Source: Verrucomicrobiaceae bacterium
GTDB lineage: Bacteria; Verrucomicrobiota; Verrucomicrobiia; Verrucomicrobiales; Akkermansiaceae
Length of the DNA: 64,000 bases
Assembly: GCA_027484055.1 (NCBI GenBank)
Contig: JAIXQH010000062.1
Location: 107,691-171,690, forward strand
Reading direction: 5' to 3'
A model generated the notes under the pieces. The model was not told where the DNA came from. It saw only the letters and a list, made by a program, of their open reading frames with translations, and made no database searches. Below are positions 42,773 through 52,982 of this stretch, one piece after another; the stretch's first letter is position 1, and the number at the start of each line of letters is the position of its first letter. Made by a program: the position numbers and the translations under genes.

Positions 42773-43845
42773 ATCCCATCCAACTCGAAGCCCCAATTCG
42801 CGCCGATCTAGCGGATCGGTTCCCGGAAAATCCGATCTTGCATCCGCGGGACATCCGCCCAAGCGCCCCCGGCGTGATGATTGAATGTTTGCTCAATCCA
42901 GGCGTGTTCTCGTTCGAAGGTCGCACATGGTTGCTGCTGCGAGTGGCCGAGCGCCCAAAGCAAACTCCGGGCAAGATCAGCTTCCCCATTCTCGAAGATG
43001 GCAAGGTGCGTGTCATGGAGTTTGACAAGAGCGACCCGCGTCTGGATGCCTCAGACCCACGCGTGATCAATTTCGATGGAGAAGATTACCTCACCACCCT
43101 CTCGCACCTCCGTTTGGTAAGCAGTAGCGATGGCGTGAACTTTCGCGAAGAAACCGATTTTCCACTTCTAACTGGAGAAGGAAATCAAGAAGCATACGGC
43201 ATTGAGGACTGCCGCGTCACTCAAATCGGCAAGGAATACCTTCTAACTTACACTGCTGCGTCATCCAACGGGGTCGGTGTCGGACTGCGTAGCACGACGG
43301 ACTGGCGCAGTTTGAAGAACCACGGCATGATCTTTACTGCGCACAATAAGGACTGTGCCATCTTCGATGAAAAAATCAACGGCATGTATTATGCACTGCA
43401 TCGCCCAAGCAGCAAGGAAATCGGCGGAAACTACATTTGGACTGCCGAATCGCCCGATTTGCTGCACTGGGGAAATCACCGCTGCATTGCTCTTACCCGA
43501 CCTGGGATGTGGGACAGCCAGCGTGTCGGTGCCGGTGCCGCACCGATCCGCACCGCGGCTGGGTGGCTCGAAATCTATCATGGAGCGGACGCCAACAACC
43601 GCTACTGCCTCGGCGCTCTTCTTCTGGACTTGAATGAACCATGGAAAGTTCTCGCCCGCTCGGAAAGTCCGATCATGGAACCCCTAGCAGACTATGAAAA
43701 GATTGGATTCTTCGGCAATGTGGTCTTCACCAACGGACACCTTGTGGATGGCGATCAAATCACCCTGTATTATGGAGCCTCAGACAGCGTTATCTGCGGT
43801 GCCCGTTTTTCGATCGCTGAAATCCTACAATCCCTAGGCGTCTAA
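42769..43845 (+). CDS. GH130-family glycoside phosphorylase/hydrolase
   Basis: A 358-residue five-bladed beta-propeller enzyme resembling GH130. Conserved parts are the N-terminal NPILHPRDIRPSAPG, FNPG-like LLNPGVFSFEGRTWLLLRVAER, DPRVINFDGEDYLTTLSH, AYGIEDCRVTQIGKEYLLTYTA with the catalytic Asp of the ED(P)R motif, GNYIWTAESPDLLHWG, GAAPIRTAAGWLEIYHG and GNVVFTNGHLVDGDQITLYYG. GH130 enzymes act mainly on beta-mannosides (mannosyl-glucose, mannobiose, mannosyl-GlcNAc). No signal peptide, so intracellular. ATGA-coupled to the gene before and five bases from the MFS gene. Confidence 0.9.
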   Translation: MNPIQLEAPIRADLADRFPENPILHPRDIRPSAPGVMIECLLNPGVFSFEGRTWLLLRVAERPKQTPGKISFPILEDGKVRVMEFDKSDPRLDASDPRVINFDGEDYLTTLSHLRLVSSSDGVNFREETDFPLLTGEGNQEAYGIEDCRVTQIGKEYLLTYTAASSNGVGVGLRSTTDWRSLKNHGMIFTAHNKDCAIFDEKINGMYYALHRPSSKEIGGNYIWTAESPDLLHWGNHRCIALTRPGMWDSQRVGAGAAPIRTAAGWLEIYHGADANNRYCLGALLLDLNEPWKVLARSESPIMEPLADYEKIGFFGNVVFTNGHLVDGDQITLYYGASDSVICGARFSIAEILQSLGV

Positions 43846-43850
43846 AATTC

Positions 43851-45110
43851 ATGAAAAACCCACTGCACGAATATCGCGTTTTCCAGTCTTACCCGCACAG
43901 CATGCGGGTGCTACTCATTACGAATCTTATCTATGCCTTCGTCCTGCCGGTGATCGAGATTTTCATCGGGGCTTACGTCATGCGGAATTCCAATGACGTT
44001 AAAATGGTCATCGCCTATCAGCTCGCCGTTTACACCGGAATCCCCTTCACCTTCCTCGTCAACGGCTGGCTCCTGAAGTATGTCAATATCACGCGGCTTT
44101 ACTCGCTCGGCATGCTGCTCAGTGGCGTGTCGATGGTGTGCATGATGTCTCTCAAGGAGCTGAGTCTCTACGGGCTGGTAGCGACCGGTCTGCTGATGGG
44201 CATGTCGTTCGGTCTCTATTGGTCGAACCGCGACTTCCTTGCACTTTCCAGCACCAAGGACTCCAACCGGAATTACTACTACGGCTTGGAAACGTTCTTC
44301 GCGACGAACATCGGCATCGTCATCCCGGTCAGCATCGGCGCTTTTATCAGCTCATTCGGGTCCCAGGCGAACCAGGCTTATCAGATCGTCACTGGCCTAG
44401 TCTTCATCTTAGCGATCGCCGCTTCGTGGGTCGTCCACCGGGGGAAATTCGAGAACCCGCCTCCCACGCCTTTCATTCACTTCCGCTTCCACTGGCTGTG
44501 GAACCGCATGCAGTTCCTCGCGGTGCTTAAAGGCATCGGCCAGGGATACATCGTCACCGCTCCTGCCATGCTGGTGATGACGCTGCTCGGCAAGGAAGGA
44601 TCGCTCGGCTTGCTCCAGACAGCCGGGGGCGTGTTGTCAGCGATTCTGTTATATATCCTCGGCCGGACCGCACAACCACGCCACCGCATCTATATCTTTG
44701 CCGCTGGGCTTGCACTCTTTGTGATCGGAGCGGTCCCGAATGCCATGTTTTATAATGCAACAGGTGTGCTCATCTTCATGTTGTGCATCGTGCTGGGCAG
44801 GCCATTGCAGGACATCGCCTATTTTACCATTCAGATGTTAGTGATCGACACGGTCTCCACTTTGGAGAACCGCAACAAGTATACCTACATTTTCAGCCAG
44901 GAGTTCGGGTTCTACATCGGGCGCTTCGCCGGCTGTGCGCTATTCCTGCTGCTCGCCTACCAAGTCTCCAACACGTTCGCACTTCGGTATGCGCTTCTCA
45001 TCATTGGTGCCATTCAGCTTCTCTCCATACCGATCGCCCGGAGTTTGATCCGCGGATGTGCGACAGAAGCACGCGCCGCCGGCATCCCTGAGCCATCTCT
45101 GCACGGGTGA
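43851..45110 (+). CDS. MFS transporter of the glycan operon
   Basis: A 419-residue major-facilitator protein with about 12 membrane helices and a central loop near residues 195-215 (VVHRGKFENPPPTPF). Motifs such as GLLMGMSFGLYWSNRDFLALSS in helix 4-5 and VLGRPLQDIAYFTIQMLVIDT resemble YQGE-like carriers found beside GH130 genes. Likely to import the mannose-containing oligosaccharide used by the GH130 enzyme, judged from operon position only. No terminator was seen immediately after it; a 250-base gap precedes the pseudopilin array. Confidence 0.85.
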   Translation: MKNPLHEYRVFQSYPHSMRVLLITNLIYAFVLPVIEIFIGAYVMRNSNDVKMVIAYQLAVYTGIPFTFLVNGWLLKYVNITRLYSLGMLLSGVSMVCMMSLKELSLYGLVATGLLMGMSFGLYWSNRDFLALSSTKDSNRNYYYGLETFFATNIGIVIPVSIGAFISSFGSQANQAYQIVTGLVFILAIAASWVVHRGKFENPPPTPFIHFRFHWLWNRMQFLAVLKGIGQGYIVTAPAMLVMTLLGKEGSLGLLQTAGGVLSAILLYILGRTAQPRHRIYIFAAGLALFVIGAVPNAMFYNATGVLIFMLCIVLGRPLQDIAYFTIQMLVIDTVSTLENRNKYTYIFSQEFGFYIGRFAGCALFLLLAYQVSNTFALRYALLIIGAIQLLSIPIARSLIRGCATEARAAGIPEPSLHG

Positions 45111-45310
45111 GAGGCCGCACCATCGGTCCCTAGCAATGGACAGAAGTATGATTCAAATCAACCTCTACCTCACACCAAGAATCGTCCCTTAACAGCATAT
45201 CTAGCCGGAGACCCGCCGGAATGCACTCCGAGACTGCCGATATGCACGGAGAGGTATGGAACGAGGCTTGCAAGACACGGAATTCCTAGATAGTATTCAC
45301 CAAGTAAATA

Positions 45311-45330
45311 CCACCATCCATGAATGGTGG
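45311..45330 (+). promoter_or_regulatory. Inverted repeat before the pseudopilin array
   Basis: CCACCAT and ATGGTGG flank a 6-base spacer, ending 30 bases before the first ATG of the array. It could be an operator or a 5'-leader hairpin. No promoter elements can be fixed with confidence. Confidence 0.35.
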
Positions 45331-45360
45331 AGCTGAGATGGTTCTTCCCTAAAGACTGAA

Positions 45361-48300
45361 ATGAAACCTTTTTCTCATTCGTGTTCAGCTTCTACCAAGC
45401 ATTTGGGAAGCTTGTTCAAACCCAAACTGAATCGCAAACCACGTGGCTTCGCGCTGGTTGTCACCTTATCGCTGATGATCCTGCTCACGGTGATCGCGGT
45501 GGGCTTACTGACGCTTTCCAGCATCGCTCTCCGGTCATCTAGCCAAGGGATCGCCAAGTCGGCGGCACAAGCCAATGCCCGGTTGGCCATGATGTTAGCC
45601 CTTGGAGATCTTCAAAAATACGCCGGCCCTGACCAGCGCGTGACCGCCCGCGCCGATATTTTAGCCGCTACCGATCCCGGCAAGCGCAACTGGACTGGGG
45701 TTTGGGATGTCTCAAATCTCGCCACAACTCCTGACAAGCCGATTTCCTCCGCCGGTGCTGCCATTACCCCTACCTGGCTGGTTTCAAACTCAGGCAATTC
45801 CGCACCTATCCATACGGATGCCGCATTAAAGCAGTCGGACATCAACAATGGCCTCGCGGCCCGTTTGATCGGCGCCGGATCGGTTGACACGAGCGCGGTC
45901 GGAAATGAGATCATCGTTCCACTGCAAAAAATCGAGTTCACCTCCGGAAATCGGCCCAACGGCGGCTTCGCGTATTGGGTCGGAGACGAAGGCGTCAAGG
46001 CCCGCGTCAACCTGGATTCACCCGGATACCGGGCGGCTGCCACACCCAAGGATGCTTCATACGCCTTTGCGGGAGCTCCCCGGGCCGCGATCGAAACCAT
46101 GGAGAGAGGGGCCGCCCCGCCCACCGGCGTCGTTTCCTCCCCATGGATCAACAAGCAATCCCCTGACACCGACAATCTCTATCCTTATATCGCGGAAACC
46201 GCTCCCAAGCTCGTCTCCACCGGCCAGCTCCCGCTCTACGCCACGGCAGGCAACCAAACCGCCGCACAAACCGCTGCCAAAGCGCGCTATCACGATCTCA
46301 CCGCTCATTCGACCTCTGTGATCTCCGATACCACCAAAGGTGGGTTGCGCTTGGATTTGACCCGAATTTTGAGCGATTCTTCTATTCCTAACCACGGTAA
46401 TACAAACAACTTATTTGAATTGTCGGATTGCGTGCCTTCCACAGGCACCCTGTTACCAACAAAGCAGTATTTCGAAAAGCTCCCCACCTGGGGCAAGCTG
46501 CGAGGCTGGTGGGACACCACCATCTCCAACCGGACCTCGGACTCGATCACTCCGCGTTTACCTTCCGACAGCAGTCCGGTGATCGCTCCGGTGGTCGCCG
46601 GCGCTTATTTGGGCTTGGCATTTTTTTATGAAAACTTGGGTGCTGCTGGTTTTCGCCTGCGGTGGCAAGCATTCCCGCGCGTGGTGGTGTGGAACCCCTA
46701 CACCGCCAGCCTTTCTGGCAAAGAGTATGAACTGGGACTGAACCCAGGGAGTGGGCATCAAATTGATTTTCGCATCGATACTGACACGAATAATCCAGTC
46801 TTGGCGTCCTTTAATTTTTCAAGATTCACGTTCGACGGCACAAAGGTCAATCACCTGCGATTCAAGCTTGTAGTTCCGGATTTGGCACCTGGTGAATCCA
46901 AGACGCTTTCTATCTCAAATGCAGATAGCGGGCAGCCATTTTCAGCGGGACTTACTGCCCTGAAAGATGGAGACCGTTCCCAAACTTATACGGTTTTTAA
47001 TTCCAGCTCGGCCGATTACAAAGACGTGACCTCACTACCCGCTTCTTTTAGGGGCTCTGGTGACACTTCTGGAGAAAGTGGTTTCTATTTAAGAGACGCC
47101 ATTCCGGGTGCTCCGTCGCCCTTATCACTCAATGTGATAACCCAAAGTATTTACCGGGTGGTGAGCAGAACTGGCTATAACAGTAGTGTCAACGCGGCCA
47201 AGACAGTGTCTCAAGGCCCGGAGGTGGCCCCCATGATGACATTTACGTACCGTTCCAGCTTCAATGGCGCTACCAACCGATGGCTTGCTAACCAGAATCC
47301 AAATGCGGTCTATTATCCAAGAAGTGCACCGGATGGAACTGGCCATCCATTTAATGGAGTCAGTTCCGCTTATGGAGTGCCTGCTCTGTCTGCTCCTCCT
47401 GTTGTAACAACCAACTTGATGGCCCTTGGGGCGAATCCGCCTTTGGTTCTCTGCGAACCGCGCCTATCAGATTCAGGTCTGTATCAATCCATCGCCCATT
47501 TACAAGGTGCTCAGGTAAATGACACGGTAACCTCTCCGCTTAACGCCATTGGCAACAGCTTGCAGAACCCGCGACTCACGGCCCAAGCTGGCCTCAGTGC
47601 CCGCGAAGTCAGCGTGGACCTACGCTTCTCGAATGTTCTGTATCTTTACGATTACTCTTACCTCCTGAATCTTCGGCTATGGGATCGCTACTATTTTTCC
47701 ACCATCCCTCAGGGCTGGAACGGCACGGGCAATTTGCCTAACTCACGCATGCAGGTACTGGGCGATACCCAGAACACCAAAACGCTGTCCTCTTTGCTCA
47801 ATTATCAAAGAGCCGCTAGCGAGCTAATGGTTCAGGGAGGCTTTAATGTCAATTCCACTTCGGAGCAGGCTTGGCGGGCGTTGTTAGCCGCCGCCTATGG
47901 CTTGCGTTATGATCCCGTGACCACGGGTAACGGCAAGACGCTCAAGGCTTCGTTTTCACGCTTTGCCCGTCCCCGTGGGGACTCCACCGACAAGTTTGGC
48001 GGTTTTGCCGAGCCTACCGAAAAACAAATCGCGGCCTTGGCGGGTGAGATCGTGAAGCAGGTGCGCGAGCGCGGCCCCTTCCGTTCGCTTGCCGATTTTG
48101 TCAACCGGCGCTTGGTCGCCGACAAGAAGGGACTCAAGGGCGCGCTCCAAGAGGCTCTTGATACGGTGGACCTTTCCACAGATTCCTCTGCTAGGATAAA
48201 CAATGCATCGCCCTATATGATCGATCCCGTAACCGTAAGTAACACCAGCTTGAACGGTTTCGACCCGGAAGCTTGGACGGGTATTGCAGGGACCAGCAAG

Positions 48301-48648
48301 ACCAACAGCGGAAACACGATGACCAGCTCCCTGCCAGTCACCTCCAAAAACGCCTTTGGCCCGGGTTACGTCACACAGGCCGACCTGCTATGCCGGATTG
48401 GCTCGGTCATATCAGCCCGCTCCGACACCTTCGTGATCCGCACCTATGGCGAAAGCACCAACCCCGCTACAGGCGCCCTGGAGGCCAAGGCTTGGTGCGA
48501 GGCAGTCGTGCAGCGCCAGCCCGAATACATGAATCCTGCAGATCCGGCCGAGACCCCGACCGCCTCACTGACCCATGCCGAAAATCACAAGTTTGGGCGC
48601 CGCTTCAAGATTGTGTCCTTCCGCTGGCTGAGTCCGAACGAAATCTAA
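45361..48648 (+). CDS. Verru_Chthon cassette protein A-like pseudopilin, copy 1
   Basis: A 1095-residue protein. A 29-residue leader ends KPRG, followed by the hydrophobic helix FALVVTLSLMILLTVIAVGL, the prepilin-peptidase cleavage arrangement (G29|F30); the usual Glu at +5 is absent, as in PilX-like minor pilins. The conserved head continues SSQGIAKSAAQANARLAMMLALGDLQKYAGPDQRVTARADIL. The large body is beta-rich. The C-terminus has FNVNSTSEQAWRALL, RGPFRSLADFVNRRL and ISARSDTFVIRTYGES, phrases I associate with the Verru_Chthon cassette protein A family. Likely exported and assembled at the cell surface by a type IV pilus-like machine. It starts the six-gene array and is followed 10 bases later by its partner gene. 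Confidence 0.85.
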   Translation: MKPFSHSCSASTKHLGSLFKPKLNRKPRGFALVVTLSLMILLTVIAVGLLTLSSIALRSSSQGIAKSAAQANARLAMMLALGDLQKYAGPDQRVTARADILAATDPGKRNWTGVWDVSNLATTPDKPISSAGAAITPTWLVSNSGNSAPIHTDAALKQSDINNGLAARLIGAGSVDTSAVGNEIIVPLQKIEFTSGNRPNGGFAYWVGDEGVKARVNLDSPGYRAAATPKDASYAFAGAPRAAIETMERGAAPPTGVVSSPWINKQSPDTDNLYPYIAETAPKLVSTGQLPLYATAGNQTAAQTAAKARYHDLTAHSTSVISDTTKGGLRLDLTRILSDSSIPNHGNTNNLFELSDCVPSTGTLLPTKQYFEKLPTWGKLRGWWDTTISNRTSDSITPRLPSDSSPVIAPVVAGAYLGLAFFYENLGAAGFRLRWQAFPRVVVWNPYTASLSGKEYELGLNPGSGHQIDFRIDTDTNNPVLASFNFSRFTFDGTKVNHLRFKLVVPDLAPGESKTLSISNADSGQPFSAGLTALKDGDRSQTYTVFNSSSADYKDVTSLPASFRGSGDTSGESGFYLRDAIPGAPSPLSLNVITQSIYRVVSRTGYNSSVNAAKTVSQGPEVAPMMTFTYRSSFNGATNRWLANQNPNAVYYPRSAPDGTGHPFNGVSSAYGVPALSAPPVVTTNLMALGANPPLVLCEPRLSDSGLYQSIAHLQGAQVNDTVTSPLNAIGNSLQNPRLTAQAGLSAREVSVDLRFSNVLYLYDYSYLLNLRLWDRYYFSTIPQGWNGTGNLPNSRMQVLGDTQNTKTLSSLLNYQRAASELMVQGGFNVNSTSEQAWRALLAAAYGLRYDPVTTGNGKTLKASFSRFARPRGDSTDKFGGFAEPTEKQIAALAGEIVKQVRERGPFRSLADFVNRRLVADKKGLKGALQEALDTVDLSTDSSARINNASPYMIDPVTVSNTSLNGFDPEAWTGIAGTSKTNSGNTMTSSLPVTSKNAFGPGYVTQADLLCRIGSVISARSDTFVIRTYGESTNPATGALEAKAWCEAVVQRQPEYMNPADPAETPTASLTHAENHKFGRRFKIVSFRWLSPNEI

Positions 48649-48658
48649 TTGAATTCTT

Positions 48659-49510
48659 ATGAAAATCCTTCGACTGTATTTCGTTTTTTCCCTTGGTTTA
48701 TTAGCTAATGGCTTTGCCCAAACCTCGCCGACCGCCCAGGACAAAGAAACCAATGTGACGCTGCATTTCATCGCCGCCACTTCAGTTCCCGCCTCCTTGC
48801 GTTTGAAAGAAGGCGACGTTTACCACGAACTGGAGCTGAGCACAGCCAGCTTTATCGACGTGACGATGCCCCGTGCCAATCGCACGCTAGAGCTGTATAC
48901 CGAATCCCAGGATGCGAAGGGAAAGACGGTTTACAAACCCTACGCCTCGGCGTCATTGCCTGCTGGCAAAGACGATGTCGTAGCACTTGTCGCCGCGCCT
49001 GAGCGCGGCGGAGCGGAAGCGGGCCACTTGGTGCTCTTTCCCGATTCAAAGCAACTGCATCCCCAGCACTCGATGCGGGTGATTAACGGAAGCAAGGGCA
49101 AGGTGGCCATGAGAGTCGGGAAAGCCCAAGTGGCTTTAGCTCCTGGCGAGGCAATGGTCGCGCCCTACGATCCCAACCAAGACAACATCCTCCTTGGTTT
49201 GGCTGTGCCGACTGCAAAGGACGCTTGGCGCTTGGTGTATTCGACCAACGTGGCTCCTGTGCGTAACCACCGTGCCTTCGCGGTGCTGCGTTCCCTCTCG
49301 CGCAGCGAGATTGCGCAACTCCAATTGGATACCGAAGCTGCCAGCGTGCCCGAAATAACCATGCTCTACGATCGGACAACTATCACGCCACCGCCGCAGC
49401 CCCTTCCTCCTCCATTGGCCTCCGCCGCAGCCTCGGCAAAGCCTAAAGTTGAATTCGATCCGACGCAGACGCAGCAGACCCCACCGAAAAACGAAACTCC
49501 GAAACCATAG
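48659..49510 (+). CDS. Exported partner protein of the pseudopilin array, copy 1
   Basis: A 283-residue protein with a signal peptide (LRLYFVFSLGLLANGFAQ). The central region LVLFPDSKQLHPQHSMRVIN followed by G-rich strands and APGEAMVAPYDP recurs in the two partners downstream (PDS..L.PEHS.RV.N; ...G....PY/F.P). The last ~45 residues are a Pro/Ala-rich tail. No lipobox or membrane anchor, so periplasmic or secreted. It is not one of the short B, C or D pseudopilins of the usual Verru_Chthon cassette. Predicted to be a dedicated binding partner or chaperone of protein A, inferred from strict pairing. Confidence 0.75.
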   Translation: MKILRLYFVFSLGLLANGFAQTSPTAQDKETNVTLHFIAATSVPASLRLKEGDVYHELELSTASFIDVTMPRANRTLELYTESQDAKGKTVYKPYASASLPAGKDDVVALVAAPERGGAEAGHLVLFPDSKQLHPQHSMRVINGSKGKVAMRVGKAQVALAPGEAMVAPYDPNQDNILLGLAVPTAKDAWRLVYSTNVAPVRNHRAFAVLRSLSRSEIAQLQLDTEAASVPEITMLYDRTTITPPPQPLPPPLASAAASAKPKVEFDPTQTQQTPPKNETPKP

Positions 49511-49625
49511 GCACCGGGCAGTCTGATACCGAACGCCCAGCACTGGAAATCGAATCTAGGACCTGCATGTTAAATCATGAACCCAAGAAACCGAGCTGGG
49601 AGGGTTCATTTTCACATCGTCCCCA

Positions 49626-52600
49626 ATGAAAACGTCCTTAACGTCCCGCCCAGTCTCGCGAAATCTGTTGGGAAACTGGTACGAGCACATCTTACCCCGT
49701 CAATCACGCGGCTTCGCGCTGGTTGTCACCCTATCGCTGATGATCCTGCTCACGGTGATCGCGGTGGGCTTACTGACGCTTTGCACTATCGCTCTCCGGT
49801 CATCTAGCCAAGGGGCCGCCGAGGCAGCGGCACAAGCCAATGCCCGGTTGGCCATGATGTTGGCCATTGGAGATCTTCAAAAGTACGCCGGCCCCGACCA
49901 GCGAGTGACCGCCCGGGCTGATATCTTGGCAGAGACTGATCCCAGTAAACGCAACTGGACGGGGGTTTGGGATGTAGATCCCGCTCACAATCCCCGACTA
50001 ATAAGTCCGGCTGAGCCGATTGTCTCTTCTGACAACAGCAAATCAAAAATCACCCCTTTCTGGCTGGTTTCGAAATCTGGACTCTCTGTCCCAACTCACA
50101 CGGCTCCCGGTTTGGGACCGTCTGATATTACCGCGCGCACCGCCGTGCGCCTAGTCGGTTCGGGGGCGAATCCAGCCGGGAATGATGTCATGGTTCCGCT
50201 GCAAAAGATGCAGTCCTCCGCCACAGGCCAACCCAACGGTGCCTACGCTTATTGGGTGGGTGACGAAGGAGTGAAAGCCCGCATCAATCTCGACTCCCCC
50301 GGCTACCGGGCGGCCGCCACGCCCAAGGATGCTTCGTATGCCTTTTCCGGTTCTCCGCGCTCGGCGATCGAACTACTGGAAACCGCCCCCAACCCTGCCA
50401 CCGGATCGCTCGCTTCGCCTTGGGGAGTCGATCTCTACGACTACCAAGCGGATACCGTTTCCAAACTGGTCACCACCGGCCAGCTGCCGCTCTACGCCTC
50501 GGCGGGCAAACAAGCCTCAGCGCGAGATGCCACCAAGGCCCGCTTCCACGACCTCACCGCCTACTCGTCCTCCGTGCTGTCCAACACCGCCGATGGCGGG
50601 CTGCGCCAAGATCTTACCCGTGTATTGGCTGATCCGACCCAGGGGCCGGGTAATGCGGACCGGATCGCACCTGTTCCGCCTGGGGCGAGTGAAGGCTCTA
50701 ACTCCCACCACCGGCTGCCTGTCTGGGGACGTTTGCGTTCCTGGTGGAACAACCCCGTCGATAGCACCTCTGGGAGCAGCCTTTCGCTGAGTGCGCCTAC
50801 CGATCCGGCCACGGACTATATCACCCCCGTGGTGGCACCGATCATGGTCTGGTCAGAACTTGGCACGGAAATTTTTTATGAAGATCTCGGTCCAAGCGCC
50901 ATGCCCAACCGCTATCGATTCAGAGTCCAGTTGTTTCCACGAGTAGCACTTTGGAACCCCTATACCGTCCCGTTTCAGGAAGCTTCATATGAAGCGGTGC
51001 TTCAAGCTCCCTATGGCTGCGTCGTGCAGCTTAATCTGGCCACCCCAACCACTTTTTCTTTTGCGAGTCTAACATTTAACTCCAAAAGCACCTGGCCCTT
51101 GAGGAACCTTCGCTTTAAACTAAACGCGCCTGCACTTGCCCCGGGCGAGACAAAAATCTTCGCGCTCAGCAGCTCCAACATGGCTTTTGTGGATGGCTCC
51201 ACCACGCTGACCGAAGCGGGGGGCTCCACGGACTATAACCAAAACAACTATGTCTATCTAAACGCTGCCAATGAAATCTTCGATACACCCGACGTACCTA
51301 ACGGTGATCCTAATACAGCATATAGATTCAAATTCATCCAAAACACCAATTCGAATTTCAATCGGTTGGTGCAATTGAAGGACTCGGCAGGGATCAAAAC
51401 ATTTCAAGCAACCACTCTCTATGGCTTGAAGGGGGATTTTAAAATCGACAATACGACGACGAACCCACCGACCGTCGCCGAAACTCGGTATATCCGACAG
51501 GCCCAGCCGAGACCCCAGCAGCTGGCAAATCCTAACGTGCCGGGCCATATCGCCCGTATGGGATCCGGAATTAATCTCAGCACCCAACGCTGGCTGGCTG
51601 TGAACAATATTCTGGGGCGTCAGCAAGAACGATTTGAAGGGACAGATACTGGTTCCAGGAATCCCCATTACGATGGAAGCTTTCTACTCCCGACGGATCC
51701 CATGGTGACCACCCATTTGGAGTCCGCTCGCAGCGGTGTAAAGCCACTCGTTCTGAGGGAACCCCGGCTGGTAGATCCCGGTCACTACCAATCCATTGCA
51801 CAATTTCAGCACGCACCGCTAAGCGATAATGCGAACAGCCCGCTCTATGCGGTGGGGAACAGCTTGCAGAGTCCGCGCATCCTCGCCCGGGAAAAAACTC
51901 ATGCGAATGTTACGGTCTCGGGAACAGTGCGAAGCGTGTTTGATACCTCCTATTTGCTCAACCAAGCGCTTTGGGACAAATACTTCTTTTCAACGGTGCC
52001 CGTCACTCTGACCAGCGCTGACCTTGCAAAGCCTCTGCCGAACGCTCGACTGCAGCCGCTCAACACAGCCGCTGTCGCCAGCTTGAAAAGATATGACACG
52101 GTCGCAAGCGAGTTGCTGTTGCTCGGGGGGTTTAATATCAACTCCACCTCGGAGCAGGCTTGGAGAGCTGTTTTGGCGTCGGCTCAGAAGCTGAATTTCG
52201 ACCCCAGGAGCGGCGTTCGTAATCGGTCCAAAATCTTAAAATCCCCGTTTTCCCGATTCCTTGCACCCCTTGGCGATCCGGTCAATGCCGCCAGCGACAA
52301 TCTGAGCTATCAAGGTTACCGCGAGCTTTCTGATATTCAAATCGCGGCATTGGCCGCCGCCATCGTGGCTGAAGTGAAAACACGTGGACCGTTCCGCTCC
52401 TTGGGTGATTTCGTGAATCGGCGCCTCGTCAAGAATACCGATGCCGCGGCACCCACAGGCTTGAAGGGGGCGCTGCAAGCTGCCATCGATGCAGTTGATT
52501 TGGCTGGCAACGCCCCTATCAATAACATCGCGCCTTATTCAAGCACGCTGCCAAACTCGCTCAGCGGCACCTTGACCACCCGTGAAAAGCAGGCCGAGTT

Positions 52601-52976
52601 GGGCATGGTGAGCGGCGTTGCCACCGCTCCGGTTTCCAGCCGGTCTGCGTTCGGACCTGGATACCTCACGCAGGCCGACGTGCTTTCCCGCATCGGTTCC
52701 GCGATTTCAGCGCGTTCCGACACCTTTGTGATCAGGACCTACGGAGAGGCTCGCAATCCTGCGACCCAAGAGGTGACGGGCCGAGCATGGGCCGAGGCCG
52801 TGGTGCAGCGAATGCCGGAGTTCGTCGATCAGGCCGATACCAAACTCTCCCCCTTGGGTGCCGCCACCCCGGTCTATAATGCTGACGGCAGCACCGCGCT
52901 TAATTCCACCAACACTAACTTCGGCCGACACTTCAAAGTAATCTCTTTCCGTTGGCTCGGAGCCAATGATCTTTGA
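49626..52976 (+). CDS. Verru_Chthon cassette protein A-like pseudopilin, copy 2
   Basis: A 1116-residue paralogue with the same plan as copy 1. The leader ends RQSRG with cleavage again at G29|F30, then the same helix and head. The middle third differs strongly from copies 1 and 3, for example the region around residues 330-700. The C-terminus keeps FNINSTSEQAWRAVL, RGPFRSLGDFVNRRL, FGPGYLTQADVLSRIG and ISARSDTFVIRTYGEA. A 115-base gap separates it from the upstream partner gene, the longest inside the array, so an internal promoter is possible. Its partner follows after six bases. Confidence 0.84.
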   Translation: MKTSLTSRPVSRNLLGNWYEHILPRQSRGFALVVTLSLMILLTVIAVGLLTLCTIALRSSSQGAAEAAAQANARLAMMLAIGDLQKYAGPDQRVTARADILAETDPSKRNWTGVWDVDPAHNPRLISPAEPIVSSDNSKSKITPFWLVSKSGLSVPTHTAPGLGPSDITARTAVRLVGSGANPAGNDVMVPLQKMQSSATGQPNGAYAYWVGDEGVKARINLDSPGYRAAATPKDASYAFSGSPRSAIELLETAPNPATGSLASPWGVDLYDYQADTVSKLVTTGQLPLYASAGKQASARDATKARFHDLTAYSSSVLSNTADGGLRQDLTRVLADPTQGPGNADRIAPVPPGASEGSNSHHRLPVWGRLRSWWNNPVDSTSGSSLSLSAPTDPATDYITPVVAPIMVWSELGTEIFYEDLGPSAMPNRYRFRVQLFPRVALWNPYTVPFQEASYEAVLQAPYGCVVQLNLATPTTFSFASLTFNSKSTWPLRNLRFKLNAPALAPGETKIFALSSSNMAFVDGSTTLTEAGGSTDYNQNNYVYLNAANEIFDTPDVPNGDPNTAYRFKFIQNTNSNFNRLVQLKDSAGIKTFQATTLYGLKGDFKIDNTTTNPPTVAETRYIRQAQPRPQQLANPNVPGHIARMGSGINLSTQRWLAVNNILGRQQERFEGTDTGSRNPHYDGSFLLPTDPMVTTHLESARSGVKPLVLREPRLVDPGHYQSIAQFQHAPLSDNANSPLYAVGNSLQSPRILAREKTHANVTVSGTVRSVFDTSYLLNQALWDKYFFSTVPVTLTSADLAKPLPNARLQPLNTAAVASLKRYDTVASELLLLGGFNINSTSEQAWRAVLASAQKLNFDPRSGVRNRSKILKSPFSRFLAPLGDPVNAASDNLSYQGYRELSDIQIAALAAAIVAEVKTRGPFRSLGDFVNRRLVKNTDAAAPTGLKGALQAAIDAVDLAGNAPINNIAPYSSTLPNSLSGTLTTREKQAELGMVSGVATAPVSSRSAFGPGYLTQADVLSRIGSAISARSDTFVIRTYGEARNPATQEVTGRAWAEAVVQRMPEFVDQADTKLSPLGAATPVYNADGSTALNSTNTNFGRHFKVISFRWLGANDL

Positions 52977-52982
52977 TTTTTT

